A stretch of DNA of 64,000 nt from Lantana camara (taxonomy: Eukaryota; Streptophyta; Magnoliopsida; Lamiales; Verbenaceae): assembly GCA_037501455.1 (NCBI GenBank), contig CM074861.1, positions 97,751,001 to 97,815,000 of the forward strand, written 5' to 3'. Each line of letters begins with the position of its first letter. Position 1 is the stretch's first letter. The notes beneath the pieces are model-generated. The model did no database searches. It worked only from the letters and a program-made list of their open reading frames with translations, and was not told the origin of the DNA. This document shows positions 47,701 to 58,779 of the stretch, piece by piece. Made by a program: the position numbers and the translations under genes.

Positions 47701-48136
47701 ATCTATGAGAGGATACGCGTTTTGCCAAGATGGCAAAATAGTGATTTGGAAAGAGTTCCAATCGAGAGGCACTGTAGATTCGGCCACAAAGTTGGACACT
47801 TAGTCGTATTGAATACCACTAAGTTAAGTGTTTGGGTAAGAAACTCCATCTAACTGGTAGATGTAGTTCCTAGCATGAAACAACACCATTATCATATTGT
47901 ATGATAAAATGAATGGTTGCTCGAGTAAGAGAACTGAGACCTCACCAGGGACCAGACGCTTGATTATGAATCACGTGAATAAAGAAATCGTGTTTCCTTA
48001 ATGATGTGCAAATTAAGAAACATTCACAACAACAGAGAATATAGCAAATCCACTTTGGAAACGCCCAAAGTCAATAAGGCTGTAAAGGTACATCTTGGGA
48101 AGATGGGACTTAGAATGGACCTGAAAGGCTTTTACG
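44789..48136 (+). pseudogene. gag-pol: Copia A gag-pol, heavily decayed
   Basis: The start codon and first codons (ATGCGACCCATTAGTATCC) align with copia B gag, but stops appear within 12 codons. Recognisable remnants include an integrase segment near 46310, the DPF-HEEALSD block near 46817, an RT box reading LYKDDILLIGN near 47185 (YVDD to YKDD), the IIGLSQSRYI block near 47330 and the C-terminal LGKMGLRM near 48095. Local duplications (about 110 bp near 46316-46560, and one at 45000-45120) add to the decay. It cannot encode active proteins. Confidence 0.82.
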
Positions 48137-48150
48137 GGCAAGTGGGAGAT
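48137..48150 (+). other. Polypurine tract of copia A
   Basis: CGGGCAAGTGGGAGAT lies directly before the 3' LTR and is nearly identical to that of copia B. Confidence 0.78.
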
Positions 48151-51100
48151 TATGGGGAATAGTGCCCTAGAAAGTTGTTATGTTTTGGGACTTTTCCTAT
48201 ATTACAGACAATCTTTGAATAATATACGAATGATTGTAATCATAGGCGAACACTTCTTATGTGCCAATATGTACTTTGTGTGTTTCCATTATGTGTGCAT
48301 GTCAAGAACTCCCCTAATCCGATGAGGCCGTTAAGACCTTTGTCATTATGGGAATGGCACATGAAACAAGTTCTTAACTCCATAGGCGAGGATTAGAAAC
48401 TTCTCCAAGTCAATGAGGCCGACAGACAGTGGGAGTGTCGACTTTGCCTCTGTTGAGACTTGCTTGTGTAGTTGTGTCCTTAAGAAGGATCATCCTGTTT
48501 CATAGGGTGTAAAGTGCATAAGTTGATGCGTACACAATACACAAGGGTGCTTGTTGTAAAGACGAGTTCACTGAGAGTGTCCCGCGTGAGAAGATTCCTA
48601 AATGGGAAAGGACGTTACTAGAACTTCCAGATTAGAAAATATCTCACATGTCAATGACATGAGGAATTAATCCTTAGACTTGAGATTCCACATTGTCTCA
48701 TATGCGCTAACTCTGTGATCTTTGATATAGGCTCAAAAGGGTGTCGCCATATAGACACCTGAACCACGGCCTATGTTGGGATTACACAAGTGGCATATGA
48801 GAATTTTTGGAATCAATAAAGGATCTATACTTGCTGTAGGTAAGATGATCTCTTATTACACAAGTCATTCATGATTCCATCCTAAAATCTTTGCGCAAGG
48901 TAGCTAGATGAAGACATCAAGAAAATGGGGTTTTCTTGGATTGAGATCAAATGGAATATGAAGGGAACTTTGTTTTAAGATTAAGGTTAGTAGGGCTCTC
49001 CATATTCCCATGCCCTAGATCTTAATCGAGAGATAGGATGGTAGGAGGATCGTATCCCACATGATGTCATTGACTGAAAGGTTCTTTCGAATATACATTC
49101 ATATTTCGGGTAGGGGTCACACACCTATTGCTAGACTATGGTCGTGTGATCTGTGAGCTAATTAATTAATAAAGTGTATTAATATAATTAGACTCACTGC
49201 TAACTGAAATTGAACCTAGAGGGTCACACACAAATACCGGGTTCAAAGGGTATTGTTAGAAAGATCAAGTAATTGATCGAAACGAGACCACTGTGTAAAG
49301 TACACGTGTGGATCGAGAGCATTGTTTGGGACGTGTGATCCATTTGAGAAATTGGATCATGTGTCAATTAATTAGAGAATTAATTATCAAGCCCAAATAT
49401 AATTAATTAGTGAATTAATTATAAAGCCAAGATATAATTAATTGGAGAATTAATTGTATAGCCAAGATATAATTAATTGGAGAATTAATATATAGCCAAA
49501 ATAAAATTAATTGGAGAATTAATTTTAGCCCGTTAGAATTAATTAGTGAATTAATTCTAAAGCCCTTCATAGAATTAATTGGAGAATTAATTCTAAGTAT
49601 TTAATTATTTACTTGTTCTAATTTGATTAGAATAAAAAAATAAATAAATATCTTCTATTTTATTATTCTAATAAAGTATTAGGATAAAATATTTAATTAT
49701 TGCTAGAATAATTAAATATTCCTAAATTACTTAGGAGCCCTTTCTTTAGAAAATAAATATCTTATTTTAGATAAGACATTATTTATTTGGAGAGAAAGAA
49801 AGAATAGGAGAAAAATAAAAGTAGGAGACCATCTCCTGCATGGTACTGTTGGAAAACTAGAGTAGAAACGCAGCGAAAATTTAAAAATTTTCCAAAAGAT
49901 TGATCATGGACTTGCAATTCTCGTATCGTATCTTAGGGTGTTTAGAAACTTACGTTGATTGAAGCTTTCTAGTGATGTCAGTGCCGCCTACTGAACACTC
50001 TTCAAGCGGAATGTCCCTCGAACGGTTCTCGATAGATCCCAAAGCAGCGATCCTCTAAAGCGTATCCACACCAGTCCTAGAACACGATCAAGCAAGTGAG
50101 AATGCTAGTTCTATAACTTGTGTTAATGGCTAGGGTTTTGCTTTTGAAAACTTTTCTTTTATTTTTCTAAAAAACTTAACACTTCGTGAGTGTTGGTCTG
50201 AAGAATAAGAAAAGCCCTACCCTTGTATTTATACAAGGGGGGTTCGAACTCCCTAGGGTTTTCTTAAACCTAGTGGACTTGTTTTCTTACTCACTAATTA
50301 ACTAATTTAATTATTTATTTAATTGGAGAAAATAAGTTCGTAACTTATTCTCCAAGTCTAGCAAGAATAATCTTCTCTCCCCTACAATAGGAAGTTAGAC
50401 TTTTCAACTTTCCTAAAGCTAAAAGTCAAGATTCAATAAATTAATTAATTCTCAATTAATTATTTATTGGGTTAAGCTTGAGACATAAAATCTTAATAAT
50501 TAATTCAAAATTAATTAAAAGACTTAAATTAATTAATTACAATTTAATTAATTAATTCTAGAAAAGAATTCGCGTGTAATAAAATTACACGCCGAAACCA
50601 CGTTACTACACGTGTACATTACACGTGCAGGCCACGTGTGCATGACACGTGGCAGTCACGTTCCAAGCGTGACAGGTGGCGGGGCGTGACTTGTCTCGCC
50701 CTCTTCGATCAATATTTTGATCCTTCATTAATCATATTAACATCTTACCATAACCCTCGTGTCCTGGCATTCGTGTGTGACCCTATAGGTTCATTATTCG
50801 ATTAGCAGTGACAGTAATTAATTAATCACTTCACAGATCACACTATCGTAATCTAGTAATGGATGTGTGACCCCTAGCCGAATACCGAAATTAATCGAAG
50901 AACCTTTCAGTCAATAACATACAGTGAAATACGATCCTCCTACAACTCCATCTCTCAATCAAGAAGGCATGGGAATATTCTCAGAGCCTAAATATTCTTG
51001 ATCTTTAAAGTTAAGTTCGTTTCATATCCATTTAGACCTCAATCCAAGAAAATCCCATTTTCTTGATGTCTTGGTCTTTTATCCACCTTGGCCAAGGGTT

Positions 51101-52282
51101 TAAGTTTAATGGACTACGAACAACTCAATCAGTAAGAGATCATTCTTGTTCTTGCAACAAGTGTAGGCCCTTTGTAGATTCTACTAATTCTACATATGCC
51201 ACTTGTGTAATCCCAACATAGGCCGTGGTTCAGGTGTCTATATGGCGACACCCTTTTGAGCCTATATCAAAGATTACAGAGTTAGCTCATATGAGACATT
51301 ACAGAATCTCAAGTCTAAGGATTAATGGATCACGTTATTGACCTGTGAGATATTTCCTAATCTGGAAGTTTCTAGGAGACTTCCTTTCCTATTTAGGAAT
51401 GTTCTCACGCTGGACATCTCAGTGATGAAGTTCTAGTAACAATCACCCTCATGTATTATGAACGCATCATCGTATGCACTTATCAACCCATGAAACTGAG
51501 TGATCCTTCAAAAGGACATAATCACATAAGCAAGTCTCAACAGAGTCAAGGTCGACACTCCCAGTGTATGTCGGACTCTCGACTTGGAGAAGTTTCTAAT
51601 CCTCGCCTATAGAGTTAAGAACTTGTTTCATGTGTCGTTCCCATAACAACAAAGTTCTTAACGGCCTCATCGAATTAGAGGAGTTCAACACATGTAAAAA
51701 CACAGTCAACCCAAACAGACATAAATAAGCATTTAAAGAAGTGAATGCCTATGAACAAAATCATCTCCTTTATTATTCAAAGACTATTTGTGATATTACA
51801 AGGAAATAGTAAAGCCAAAAGCTGCTTTAAGGGCACTATTCCTAACAGGTACTAGGGTTTCGAACCCTTCCTATAAAAAGGGCAAGGGGCTCGATTATTT
51901 GAGCCTTACATGTGATGTTGAGATCACGTCCAACCTTCATGGAATTTTGGGGATAATTCTCTTGCTCTCTTTTCTCGTTTCTGTTTCTTTAATACGCATG
52001 TTATAGTCTAGCATACTCACTAACATGATTTGAATCTAGGTTGGTGTGGATTAATACCCTATAGGATTTCTACTTTGGAATCTTGAAGAAAGAATCGTTC
52101 AAGAAATGGGGATTTATGCCGCATTAAGAACGTTTGAGGGCGGCTCAAAACGTTTCAAGAAAGCTTCAATTGTTGTAAGTTTCTTGCAATCCCATAAGTT
52201 TTGAAACGAACATTGGAAGATCACGATCCCTTTTGGAAAAAAATTTAAACTTCTGCTGCTTTAACTCTGCTGTTTTCCAACA
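48151..52282 (+). repeat. 3' LTR of copia A, split by a solo LTR
   Basis: Parts 48151-49846 and 51853-52282, about 2126 bp together. The LTR starts TATGGGGAATAG, a mutated TGTTGGGAATAG, and ends TTTTCCAACA. A TATA box (TATAAAAAG) is at 51872-51880. AT-rich repeats at 49360-49600 match those of the 5' LTR. Confidence 0.85.
49847..51847 (-). mobile_element. Solo LTR (2001 bp), third copia subfamily
   Basis: Begins TGTTGGAAAACTAG and ends CACTATTCCTAACA on the plus strand, with a perfect duplication GGTAC (49842-49846 and 51848-51852). The minus-strand start TGTTAGGAATAGTGCCC puts it in the same superfamily as copia A and B, but its body is distinct from both. The TATA box on the minus strand is at about 50226-50235. 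Confidence 0.87.
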
Positions 52283-54450
52283 GTCTTTGGCCTTTGTCAG
52301 GTCCGCACGGTACTTTTTTCGAGACGCCTCTGATTTCTCCAGCTCCTTCTTCACCTTGGCATGCTCAGCCTCAAGGGATTCCAGCTGAGCTCTCACCACA
52401 TCCAATTCTTCCTGGAGTTGAGCGGGGTCAACCGAGCGGGCCATTTTCTTATATTTGGCCTTCCGCTCGGAGTATACATTTGTACGTCGTTGGAGGTTCC
52501 TGACCCTCGGAAGCACTTGCTGCATTTTTAATGGAAAAATCTCCAACACTTAGTTTTTTTCCGGAAGAATAAGGGGATATTTGAAAGGAATGAAAAGAAT
52601 GAGAGGCCTTACGGAAATGAGCGCATGAGCAAGATCCTCAGTCACTTGATCTGCGCTTTGGGAGTATAGCCGCCTGTGGTCCCCCATGAACTGGACCCTT
52701 TGGTATAGCCCGTAGGTGACGTTTCGGGCGAGCGGGAGGTTGATCAACATAGTGGTGGCCTCGTGTGGGGCACAACCGAATGCCTTATCGCTAGTGCGCT
52801 CGAAATTCCATAGTTGGTCCTCTTTAGAGGAGAAAGTCTCTCCGTCACCGCGGTCACCCTCGACCACCTGCTTGCCTTTGCCAACTATAGGAATGGCATC
52901 AGGCATCCTTTTCCTCTTTCTTGAGGATTACCACGCTCGAGCGCGGTCTCTGTTGATTGTCTTGAGGCTTAGTTTGGGGCCTGTCTCCTCCCCTCTGATT
53001 TGACCCGTCGCTTTATCTCGGGACGATACGGGTCTCAGGAGTGGTCGCACGGTTATGCCTCGGTCCTGACTGGGCGTGTTATAACTAGCCCCGCGATGGC
53101 CCCCACGGCCATTCCTTCGGCCGGCCCTGATTCTGCCCTTGTTTATTCTAGGGTTGCTGCTGTGGGTTTCGAGCGGCCAATAGGTTGGCCATGTTCCTCA
53201 TTGCTCCTCCTCTTCCCGCCATCAGTATACTGACACGTGGAATAAGAAGAACAAGGGTCAACTCTTCCTTACAAAATACAGAAAAATACAAGTATAAAGT
53301 CAGCAATCCTATCTAACAGTTAGTATCCTAGAATCTAACCATCTCTCTCCAAGTTTCGAGCGGTAGGGTTTTCAATCATTTTAGGGTCATTTATGAGCCC
53401 GTATAGAAATAGAACCTCTTCATCATCCATCATTTCCTTGGCCTTAATAAGCCACTGAGCGCTCTTCAAAGTGAGGGCCAACTCTTGAGCCCAAGATAAG
53501 GAAAAGGAAAGAGCTAAGCGGGACCTCACGAGGGACCCCTCCCCGTGCCTAACCCACTCTCGGGGAACTCCAAAATCCTTCACCCTCGGGGGCCCTCGAG
53601 GGCGAATCTATTAATCTTAAATTGGACTTGGCTTAGATATAATAAAATCCCGCCGTTGGAGATGAGCGTGGTGAGCGGACCACTTGAAAGAGGTTGTTGA
53701 AGTTGTGAATTGACGACTCGTTCCCTGTACACTTCATCAGAACGATGAAGGTGTTGATGAGGGCTATGTCATTGGGGACAATCTGAGGAAGGCTCAGGTT
53801 CAGGAGGTTCAGGATGCTGGCCACGGGAACGGTAATGGGAAATCTCAACCCCTCAGCCTTAACCGCATCCTTGTAGACTGCCATTTCCCCCGTGGAGGGG
53901 GAAGGGGGTTGGGAGCTCTCTCGTGCGGAGCTGGAATCCTATAGGTAAACCGCTCGTCCCAGTATCGGAGAGCCCTCATCGTAACTACATGCCCCATATT
54001 TATGGTACTAGGCATTTCATCGGGTGTCCTCTCAGTGGCTTGCATACCCGAGCCTTCCCCTTCGTTGGATTTTTTGGATTTTCTTATCTTCTTCCTACGC
54101 TTGGCAGGGGGATCCTCTGAAGGCCCAGTCTCCTTTTCTTCTTGAAAAGGACCCGGAATAGCCACCGTTACTGTGTGGCGATGAGGGTGGGTGGTGCTCT
54201 CCGTCAATGGCAAAGTTACCCCTTGCCGCTCTGCCTCCATTACCAGATCCGTCTCTTCAAAGAGATGATCTACACCACTTGGATTCCTCTCTTCCCAGGC
54301 GGATACAACCGCATCGAGGTCTTCATCCCTATCCTCACCAAAGATTTCCCCCACAGTGTTATGATGTGGGGTAGGATTCTGGGGATAAGAACTGGAACTC
54401 AAAGAGTTCTCTAGTTCGCGAACAAATTCTTCCATGTGATCTCCGGCCAT
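52283..54450 (-). pseudogene. Tat antisense gene, N-terminal and middle parts
   Basis: Minus strand, start MAGDHMEEF at 54450. An acidic/basic N-terminal region is followed by EGLRFPITVPVASILNLLN and the PQIVPNDIALINTFIVL block, then a Trp-containing block (PREWVRHGEG, SAQWLIKAKE). The pattern resembles the plant 'putative gypsy type transposon' domain (Transposase_28). Next come KQVVEGDRGDGETF and ANVTYGLYQ-like segments, then a coiled coil rich in Glu/Lys (about 52430-52300). A likely intron (GTAAGGCC to ATGCAG, about 52520-52615) separates LAHALIS from VLPRVRNLQ. Frameshifts occur near 53880 and 53600. Copia A interrupts it at LTKAKD; the rest is at 29825-30475. Confidence 0.7.
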
Positions 54451-54987
54451 GGTTTTGGTTTGAAGGTGTGTTGACAGAGGTAGTGATTTGGAAGATGGAA
54501 CGTACGTTTCTAAGGTTAGCAATAGGGAAGTTAGAAGAGAAGTTTAAGAAAAATACCTAAAAGATCTTGGAAGGTTTTCCGGTTTGCTTGAAACTCTCTG
54601 GAGGAGGTGAAGAGATCTGGAAATTGTTTGAATACCTGAAGAAGATTGCGTGAAAGAGGTCAAAGAGATGTGAAATCTCCTATTTATAGGGATGGAAGTG
54701 GGTAAGATTTTGGGTGATAAATTTAAAATGCAATCATTCCCACCTAGGAAACTGACCCCCTTTTGTGAAAAGTCACCCACTTCCCCATACTCGCACGCCA
54801 TTTTCTAAAAAATCGCACCCACGCGCCCTACAGACTTTAATGCCTGACGCTTCGAGCGGTCGATGTGAAAGGACACCAATAATTGCTTGTTCAGAATGAG
54901 ATTTCCAACCCCCCACCTCTCTACGAGCGTTACCATCGGAGGTTTTGAATTAGGAATTCTACAACCCTCATTACTAAGGGCTACAGA
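54451..54987. other. Upstream region of the antisense gene, Tat 3' end
   Basis: A 5' flank of the antisense gene, next to the 3' LTR. TATTTATAGG near 54680 is, on the minus strand, CCTATAAATA, a plausible TATA box about 230 bp upstream of the antisense start codon. No other gene seen. Confidence 0.5.
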
Positions 54988-55001
54988 ATTGGGGGTCAAA
55001 A
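54988..55001 (+). other. Polypurine tract of the Tat element
   Basis: ATTGGGGGTCAAAA directly precedes the TGATGAGG start of the 3' LTR. Confidence 0.75.
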
Positions 55002-55805
55002 TGATGAGGCAGAAATACGCTTGACCCTCGTATTGACACGTGGCATCACCGTCATGCGACACATGGAAGCCAGTATCCTAAATGGATCACCCTCGGGATG
55101 AGCCTCACCCTCGTTCCCCAGGTTGTCAATTCTTCAGGGGAGTCAACTCCCGAGCAAGGGGTATTATGATCCTCCGAGCCCTCATACGCTCACCCTCGAA
55201 ACATTCCCCCACTTGAATGAACAGAGAATCAAATTCATCTCTCAGCCTTGGCCTAGGTGCCCCTCGGACCTGCGAGCCTCCAGGGCTCATATCAAAACAC
55301 GAGAGTGTGCCTCACCCTCGTTAACAACCCAAAACGGATCTCTGACACAAGGTACACACCCGCGCACCTGCCACTGTTGCCCACGACCAACTTTTCATCA
55401 GCTTTTGCAGAAGATTCCTCCTAGGTTTATCCTCATCATGCCACGTGTTAGGGCAACATTAGGCTAGGACCACACGGTGACAATTACCAAAGGGCCCTTG
55501 ACCCTCAAGCCTCAACTATAAATAAAGGAGTTCATCCCCTTCACGGTAAGTAATCCTCCATCACTGAAACTCTGTAATTACTTCATCCTCTTCAGATCAT
55601 CATCTGACTTGAGCGTCGGAGAGCCAAACTGGGCATCACCCCCAGTTTCTCCAGCTTGGCCTTCTGACCGTTTGTTTTGGTGTTTGTCCTAGCAGGTTGA
55701 ACCCCATCTTTTCTGGCGAATTACACTTGAGTTTCGTCCCTGTTTCCCCACACTAAACAAAACGTAAAATGATCGGAGTTTGACACCTCAGATCCAGCCC
55801 CATCA
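55002..55805 (+). repeat. 3' LTR of the Tat element
   Basis: 804 bp from TGATGAGGCAG to CCCATCA, followed by the duplication AATAC. It has a TATA box near 55517, and the uninterrupted counterpart of the CACTA target near 55720. A short duplication, CTCAAGCCTCAAC, distinguishes it from the 5' LTR. Confidence 0.9.
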
Positions 55806-56400
55806 AATACTCTGTTTTCTAATTTGGATACTCTATTTTATAATTTCAATACTCTATTTTATAATTTGGATATTTTATAGTTTCTAATTAATACTTCAAA
55901 ATATAGATCAACAATTAATATTTACCCCACCATTCACCTATACAAAAAAAATAAATTAATTTTTACATATGAAGCATGAAAATTATATTTTGAAGTATTA
56001 ATATACAAAATAAAAGTATAAAATCGTGTATATGAGGTATTATTTTAACAAAATGATTTGAGAAAGAGGGAAGAGTGATGTGCTATGTCTTTTCATGTTT
56101 TTTCAAGGCTATTTTTGTAATTTCGTAAAAAATGAGGAGTGAAATCAAATTACAAATTTAAATTGAAAAGTTAATATTTGTATTTTTTTTCATGAGGAAG
56201 TGATGTCAAATTTATCTTGTACCTTGAGAAATTTTGTTACATATCTATTATTTCTACTTTTCTCTCACCCCATTTCTATTCTTATTTTTCTATTTTTTTG
56301 GGTTTATATTTTAATTATTTCCTATCAATATAAAATTATTAAATTTACATTAAGACAAATAATTTAATTTAATATATTTAAATAATAATAAATTTTCTTT
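55806..56400. other. AT-rich DNA flanking the Tat element
   Basis: Starts with three or four ~24-bp units of form TACTCTATTTTATAATTTGGA, then AT-rich sequence with no gene, ending at a Helitron-type terminus. With 9089-9543 it probably formed one region before the Tat element inserted. Confidence 0.5.
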
Positions 56401-56430
56401 GCACACGTATAGAGTGTGCGGAATTACTAG
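56401..56430 (+). mobile_element. Helitron-type 3' end
   Basis: A hairpin GCACAC-GTATAGA-GTGTGC (56401-56419), 7 bp, then CTAG (56427-56430) and a T. Helitrons end in a hairpin and CTRR, inserted before T. The 5' end is not identified; 8688 is a weak candidate. Confidence 0.6.
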
Positions 56431-56635
56431 TTATTATATTAAGCGAGAGACTCATTTGGCGTCATGAACTATTTTTTTCTTTTTTCTCTTCGGACTCTCA
56501 AACTCATTTTTGTTTTTATTTATATCACTTATTTATCTTTAATTTTTTCCCCTCAATTTGACATCATCTTATTTAATTTATATATCATAAAATTATAATT
56601 ATATTAAAAATAATTATAAACTAAGTAATAACAAG
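56431..56635. other. AT-rich spacer, no gene seen
   Basis: Begins TTATTATATTAAGCGAGAG, which is close to the reverse complement of 8688-8709. No coding signal. Confidence 0.4.
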
Positions 56636-58117
56636 TGATGGTTAGGGGTGCACAAACATAAAAAACCGAGTTTTCGGTTTTTCGGTTTCGGTTAACCGAA
56701 AATTCGGTTAGCAAAAATGTTATCCGTTTACCGAACCGAAGGGGTACGGTTTCGGTTCGGTAAAAACCGAATTTTTTCGGTTCGGTTTCGGTTAATAACC
56801 GAAGAAATCGAAATTGAAAAAGAAAATCCCACATATGCATAATACACAGACAAAATCAGAAGAATAGATCCAGCCATGTCTACAGCTTTGTAAGGGAAAC
56901 ATCTACATTGAACCTTCATCTTTGTTGCTTAAATGTTGAAAAGGGTCTGCAACAAATAATAATTACAACCAAGCACCAGCTCTACCTTGACTCTTGAGTT
57001 CGATCCTTCAGGTGCCTCCAGCCAACAACCCAGCAGCTTCACTTTGTTCTTCTTCTGGAAGCTTGAGCCATTGAAATCAAACGGTGGAGAGATCTGTAGA
57101 AGTGACGTCGGACTCCGGGTGGAGGGTTTGAAATTGAATTTGGAATTGTGGGTTTAGGCGTTTGGCTGTTTGGGAATTGTAATTGAGCCTCCATAATTTC
57201 ATTTGTAAGAACCACAACTTAAGTGAAGCGTGTAAAGGAAAACTAGAAAAATGTAATATGGCCAATGGGTTCGGTTTTCGATAAAAACCGAAAACCGTTT
57301 GGTTTTTACCGAAACCGAATTTTTAAAAGAACACTAACCGAAACCGAAACCTAACATGATCGGTTCGGTTCGGTTACCCTCGGTTCGGTTCGGTTTTTTT
57401 GTGCACCCCTAGTGATGCTGTCAAAATCTGGGCTGTGCGCTGGACTGCAGACTAGGACTCCCAATCACCCAAGATATTTATAGTGTGAGGAGAACTCCGG
57501 TGCTTTCCTAAACTGAAAGGATGAAACAAACATAAGTTCAAAGGCCAAAACAGGGGAGAGTGGGGGTTGGACCCGTTTTAGCACTCCGACGCTCAAGTCA
57601 GCTAAAGCTCTGGGTCGAAAATATGCAGGAGTTAAGAGTCTTGTGCGTGAAGGAAAGCTTACCTCCAATGGTGAGGGAGTGGGGTTTTTATATGGTGGAG
57701 ATGGACTCCGTGGGTGCAAGTACACCTCCAAGAAAGTGTGGATCTGGTCTGGAAGGAGAGCGACGGCTGGTGGCCGGAACAGTGCTTTTCCAGCTAAAGC
57801 ACTGTTTGTCTGCTCCTGCCAGGACGCCTGACACTGTACTTGGTGCAGCTGCAGTTAATGCGGCCACGGTAGGTGGTGCCTGCATTGAATGCGGTTGTCC
57901 GATAGCGCTTGGGTCGGAGTCCCGCTGGGTCGCGCCTATCTGGGTCGAAATGGGACTCTAGGTCGCGGGGCTCCGCCGCCTGGCTTAAGGCTCCTCACCA
58001 AGTGCTGGGTCGAAGGACTGCCTAGGTAGCTCTGTTGTGAAGCATTGACGTGGCAGCGACTGCCACGTGGCAGCGACATCTGGTGCTTAGTCATACTTCC
58101 CGATTTTCCCCTTATCA
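56636..58117 (-). mobile_element. Solo LTR of a Tat-like element, carrying a hAT element
   Basis: On the minus strand it starts TGATAAGGGG and ends AGCATCA, flanked by ACAAG at 56631-56635 and 58118-58122. It is split 7 bp from its 3' end by the hAT element. On the minus strand GACTTGAGCGTCGGAG (near 57600) is shared with the Tat LTR at 10144 and 55608, and ends and length (about 705 bp) are alike, so it is a diverged relative. TATAAAAA is at about 57684-57693. Confidence 0.78.
56643..57411. mobile_element. hAT-type non-autonomous element (769 bp)
   Basis: Terminal inverted repeats TAGGGGTGCACAAA and TTTGTGCACCCCTA, with 8-bp flanks GTGATGGT (56635-56642) and GTGATGCT (57412-57419), one mismatch. 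Both ends are rich in AACCGAA/TTCGGTT words. The centre (56820-57250) is unrelated single-copy-looking DNA without an ORF of note. Confidence 0.82.
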
Positions 58118-58154
58118 ACAAGAAAATTTTAATTTAATATTTTATTTTTTTTTT

Positions 58155-58184
58155 GCACACACATAAGGTGTGCAAGATTACTAG
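58155..58184 (+). mobile_element. Second Helitron-type 3' end
   Basis: Hairpin GCACAC-ACATAAG-GTGTGC (58155-58173), 7 bp, CTAG (58181-58184), then T. It has the same stem and spacing as at 56401, so the same family. The body before it was split by the solo LTR at 56636; no 5' end recognised. Confidence 0.6.
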
Positions 58185-58779
58185 TATATATATATGATGT
58201 ATCATAAAAGTGATACATGCCCAAAGTAGGAAGCAAGAAGGATTAACTTACGTTCCTGCTAGAACATAGGAAGGAGGAGGAAGGCTATTGATTTCCTGGT
58301 ACGCGTTTGGGCCTAATGCAAGCTAGGCCGAGCCTGAGGTCAGCCCAGACGAACCCAGTTCGAGATCTGCTAATTTAGGTCACATGATGTCTATTGTAAG
58401 AAGTGGAGAAAATGAGGGGATTCAAATTGGAAGTGGAGGTAACTTCCCCCCACTTTTCTCTCCAACTAAACCATTTTTTAGCTAGAATATAGGGAAAAAT
58501 AGTGATAAAATAAAAAGGGAGTTGATGTGATAGAGAGAGTTGTTCTTTGATAACGTACTCTTGATATTGTCATTTCATTCTGAAAAAAACTCTTCGTGTA
58601 TTTTCTTCTCACCATTGTTAATAACATATTCTTCTCTAGTCATCTCTCTCAACTTTCCCTTTTTTATTCGATAATTCCAAGTTAATTAATATAAATTTAG
58701 TATTGCCACATTTTTGTGCGCATCAATATATATATATCGGGCGTGATCACGACGGTGTGGGTGAGGCTGTATTCTAGGG
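58185..58779. other. Intergenic DNA, no gene seen
   Basis: A mix of AT-rich sequence and an AT repeat near 58727. I recognise no gene or element. Confidence 0.4.

Larger units (their letters stand above)
30476..52282 (+). mobile_element. Copia element A (degraded) with nested insertions
   Basis: A plus-strand Ty1-copia element inserted in the Tat antisense gene, with a perfect duplication GTCTT (30471-30475 and 52283-52287). Order: 5' LTR (split by copia B), primer site, long structured leader, decayed gag-pol, polypurine tract, 3' LTR (split by a solo LTR). Its LTRs are about 2.07 and 2.13 kb after removing the insertions and differ by several per cent in the stretches I compared. It is a diverged relative of copia B. 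Confidence 0.85.
9544..55805 (+). mobile_element. Tat-lineage Ty3-gypsy retrotransposon with nested insertions
   Basis: A single element bounded by LTRs of about 800 bp and the 5-bp duplication AATAC (9539-9543 and 55806-55810). Order: 5' LTR, primer site, gag, protease, RT, RNase H, second RNase H, integrase, repeat-rich spacer, antisense gene, polypurine tract, 3' LTR. The second RNase H and the antisense gene mark the Tat lineage. By eye its LTRs differ at about 40 of about 790 sites (near 5%), so it is older than copia B and the gag-only element. Every coding part has stops, frameshifts or insertions, so it is dead. Confidence 0.88.

Noticed and set aside
57465..57961. ORFs near 57.5-58.0 kb that look like gene fragments
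   Set aside because: The region is a Tat-like solo LTR with matching ACAAG flanks and a shared GACTTGAGCGTCGGAG block.
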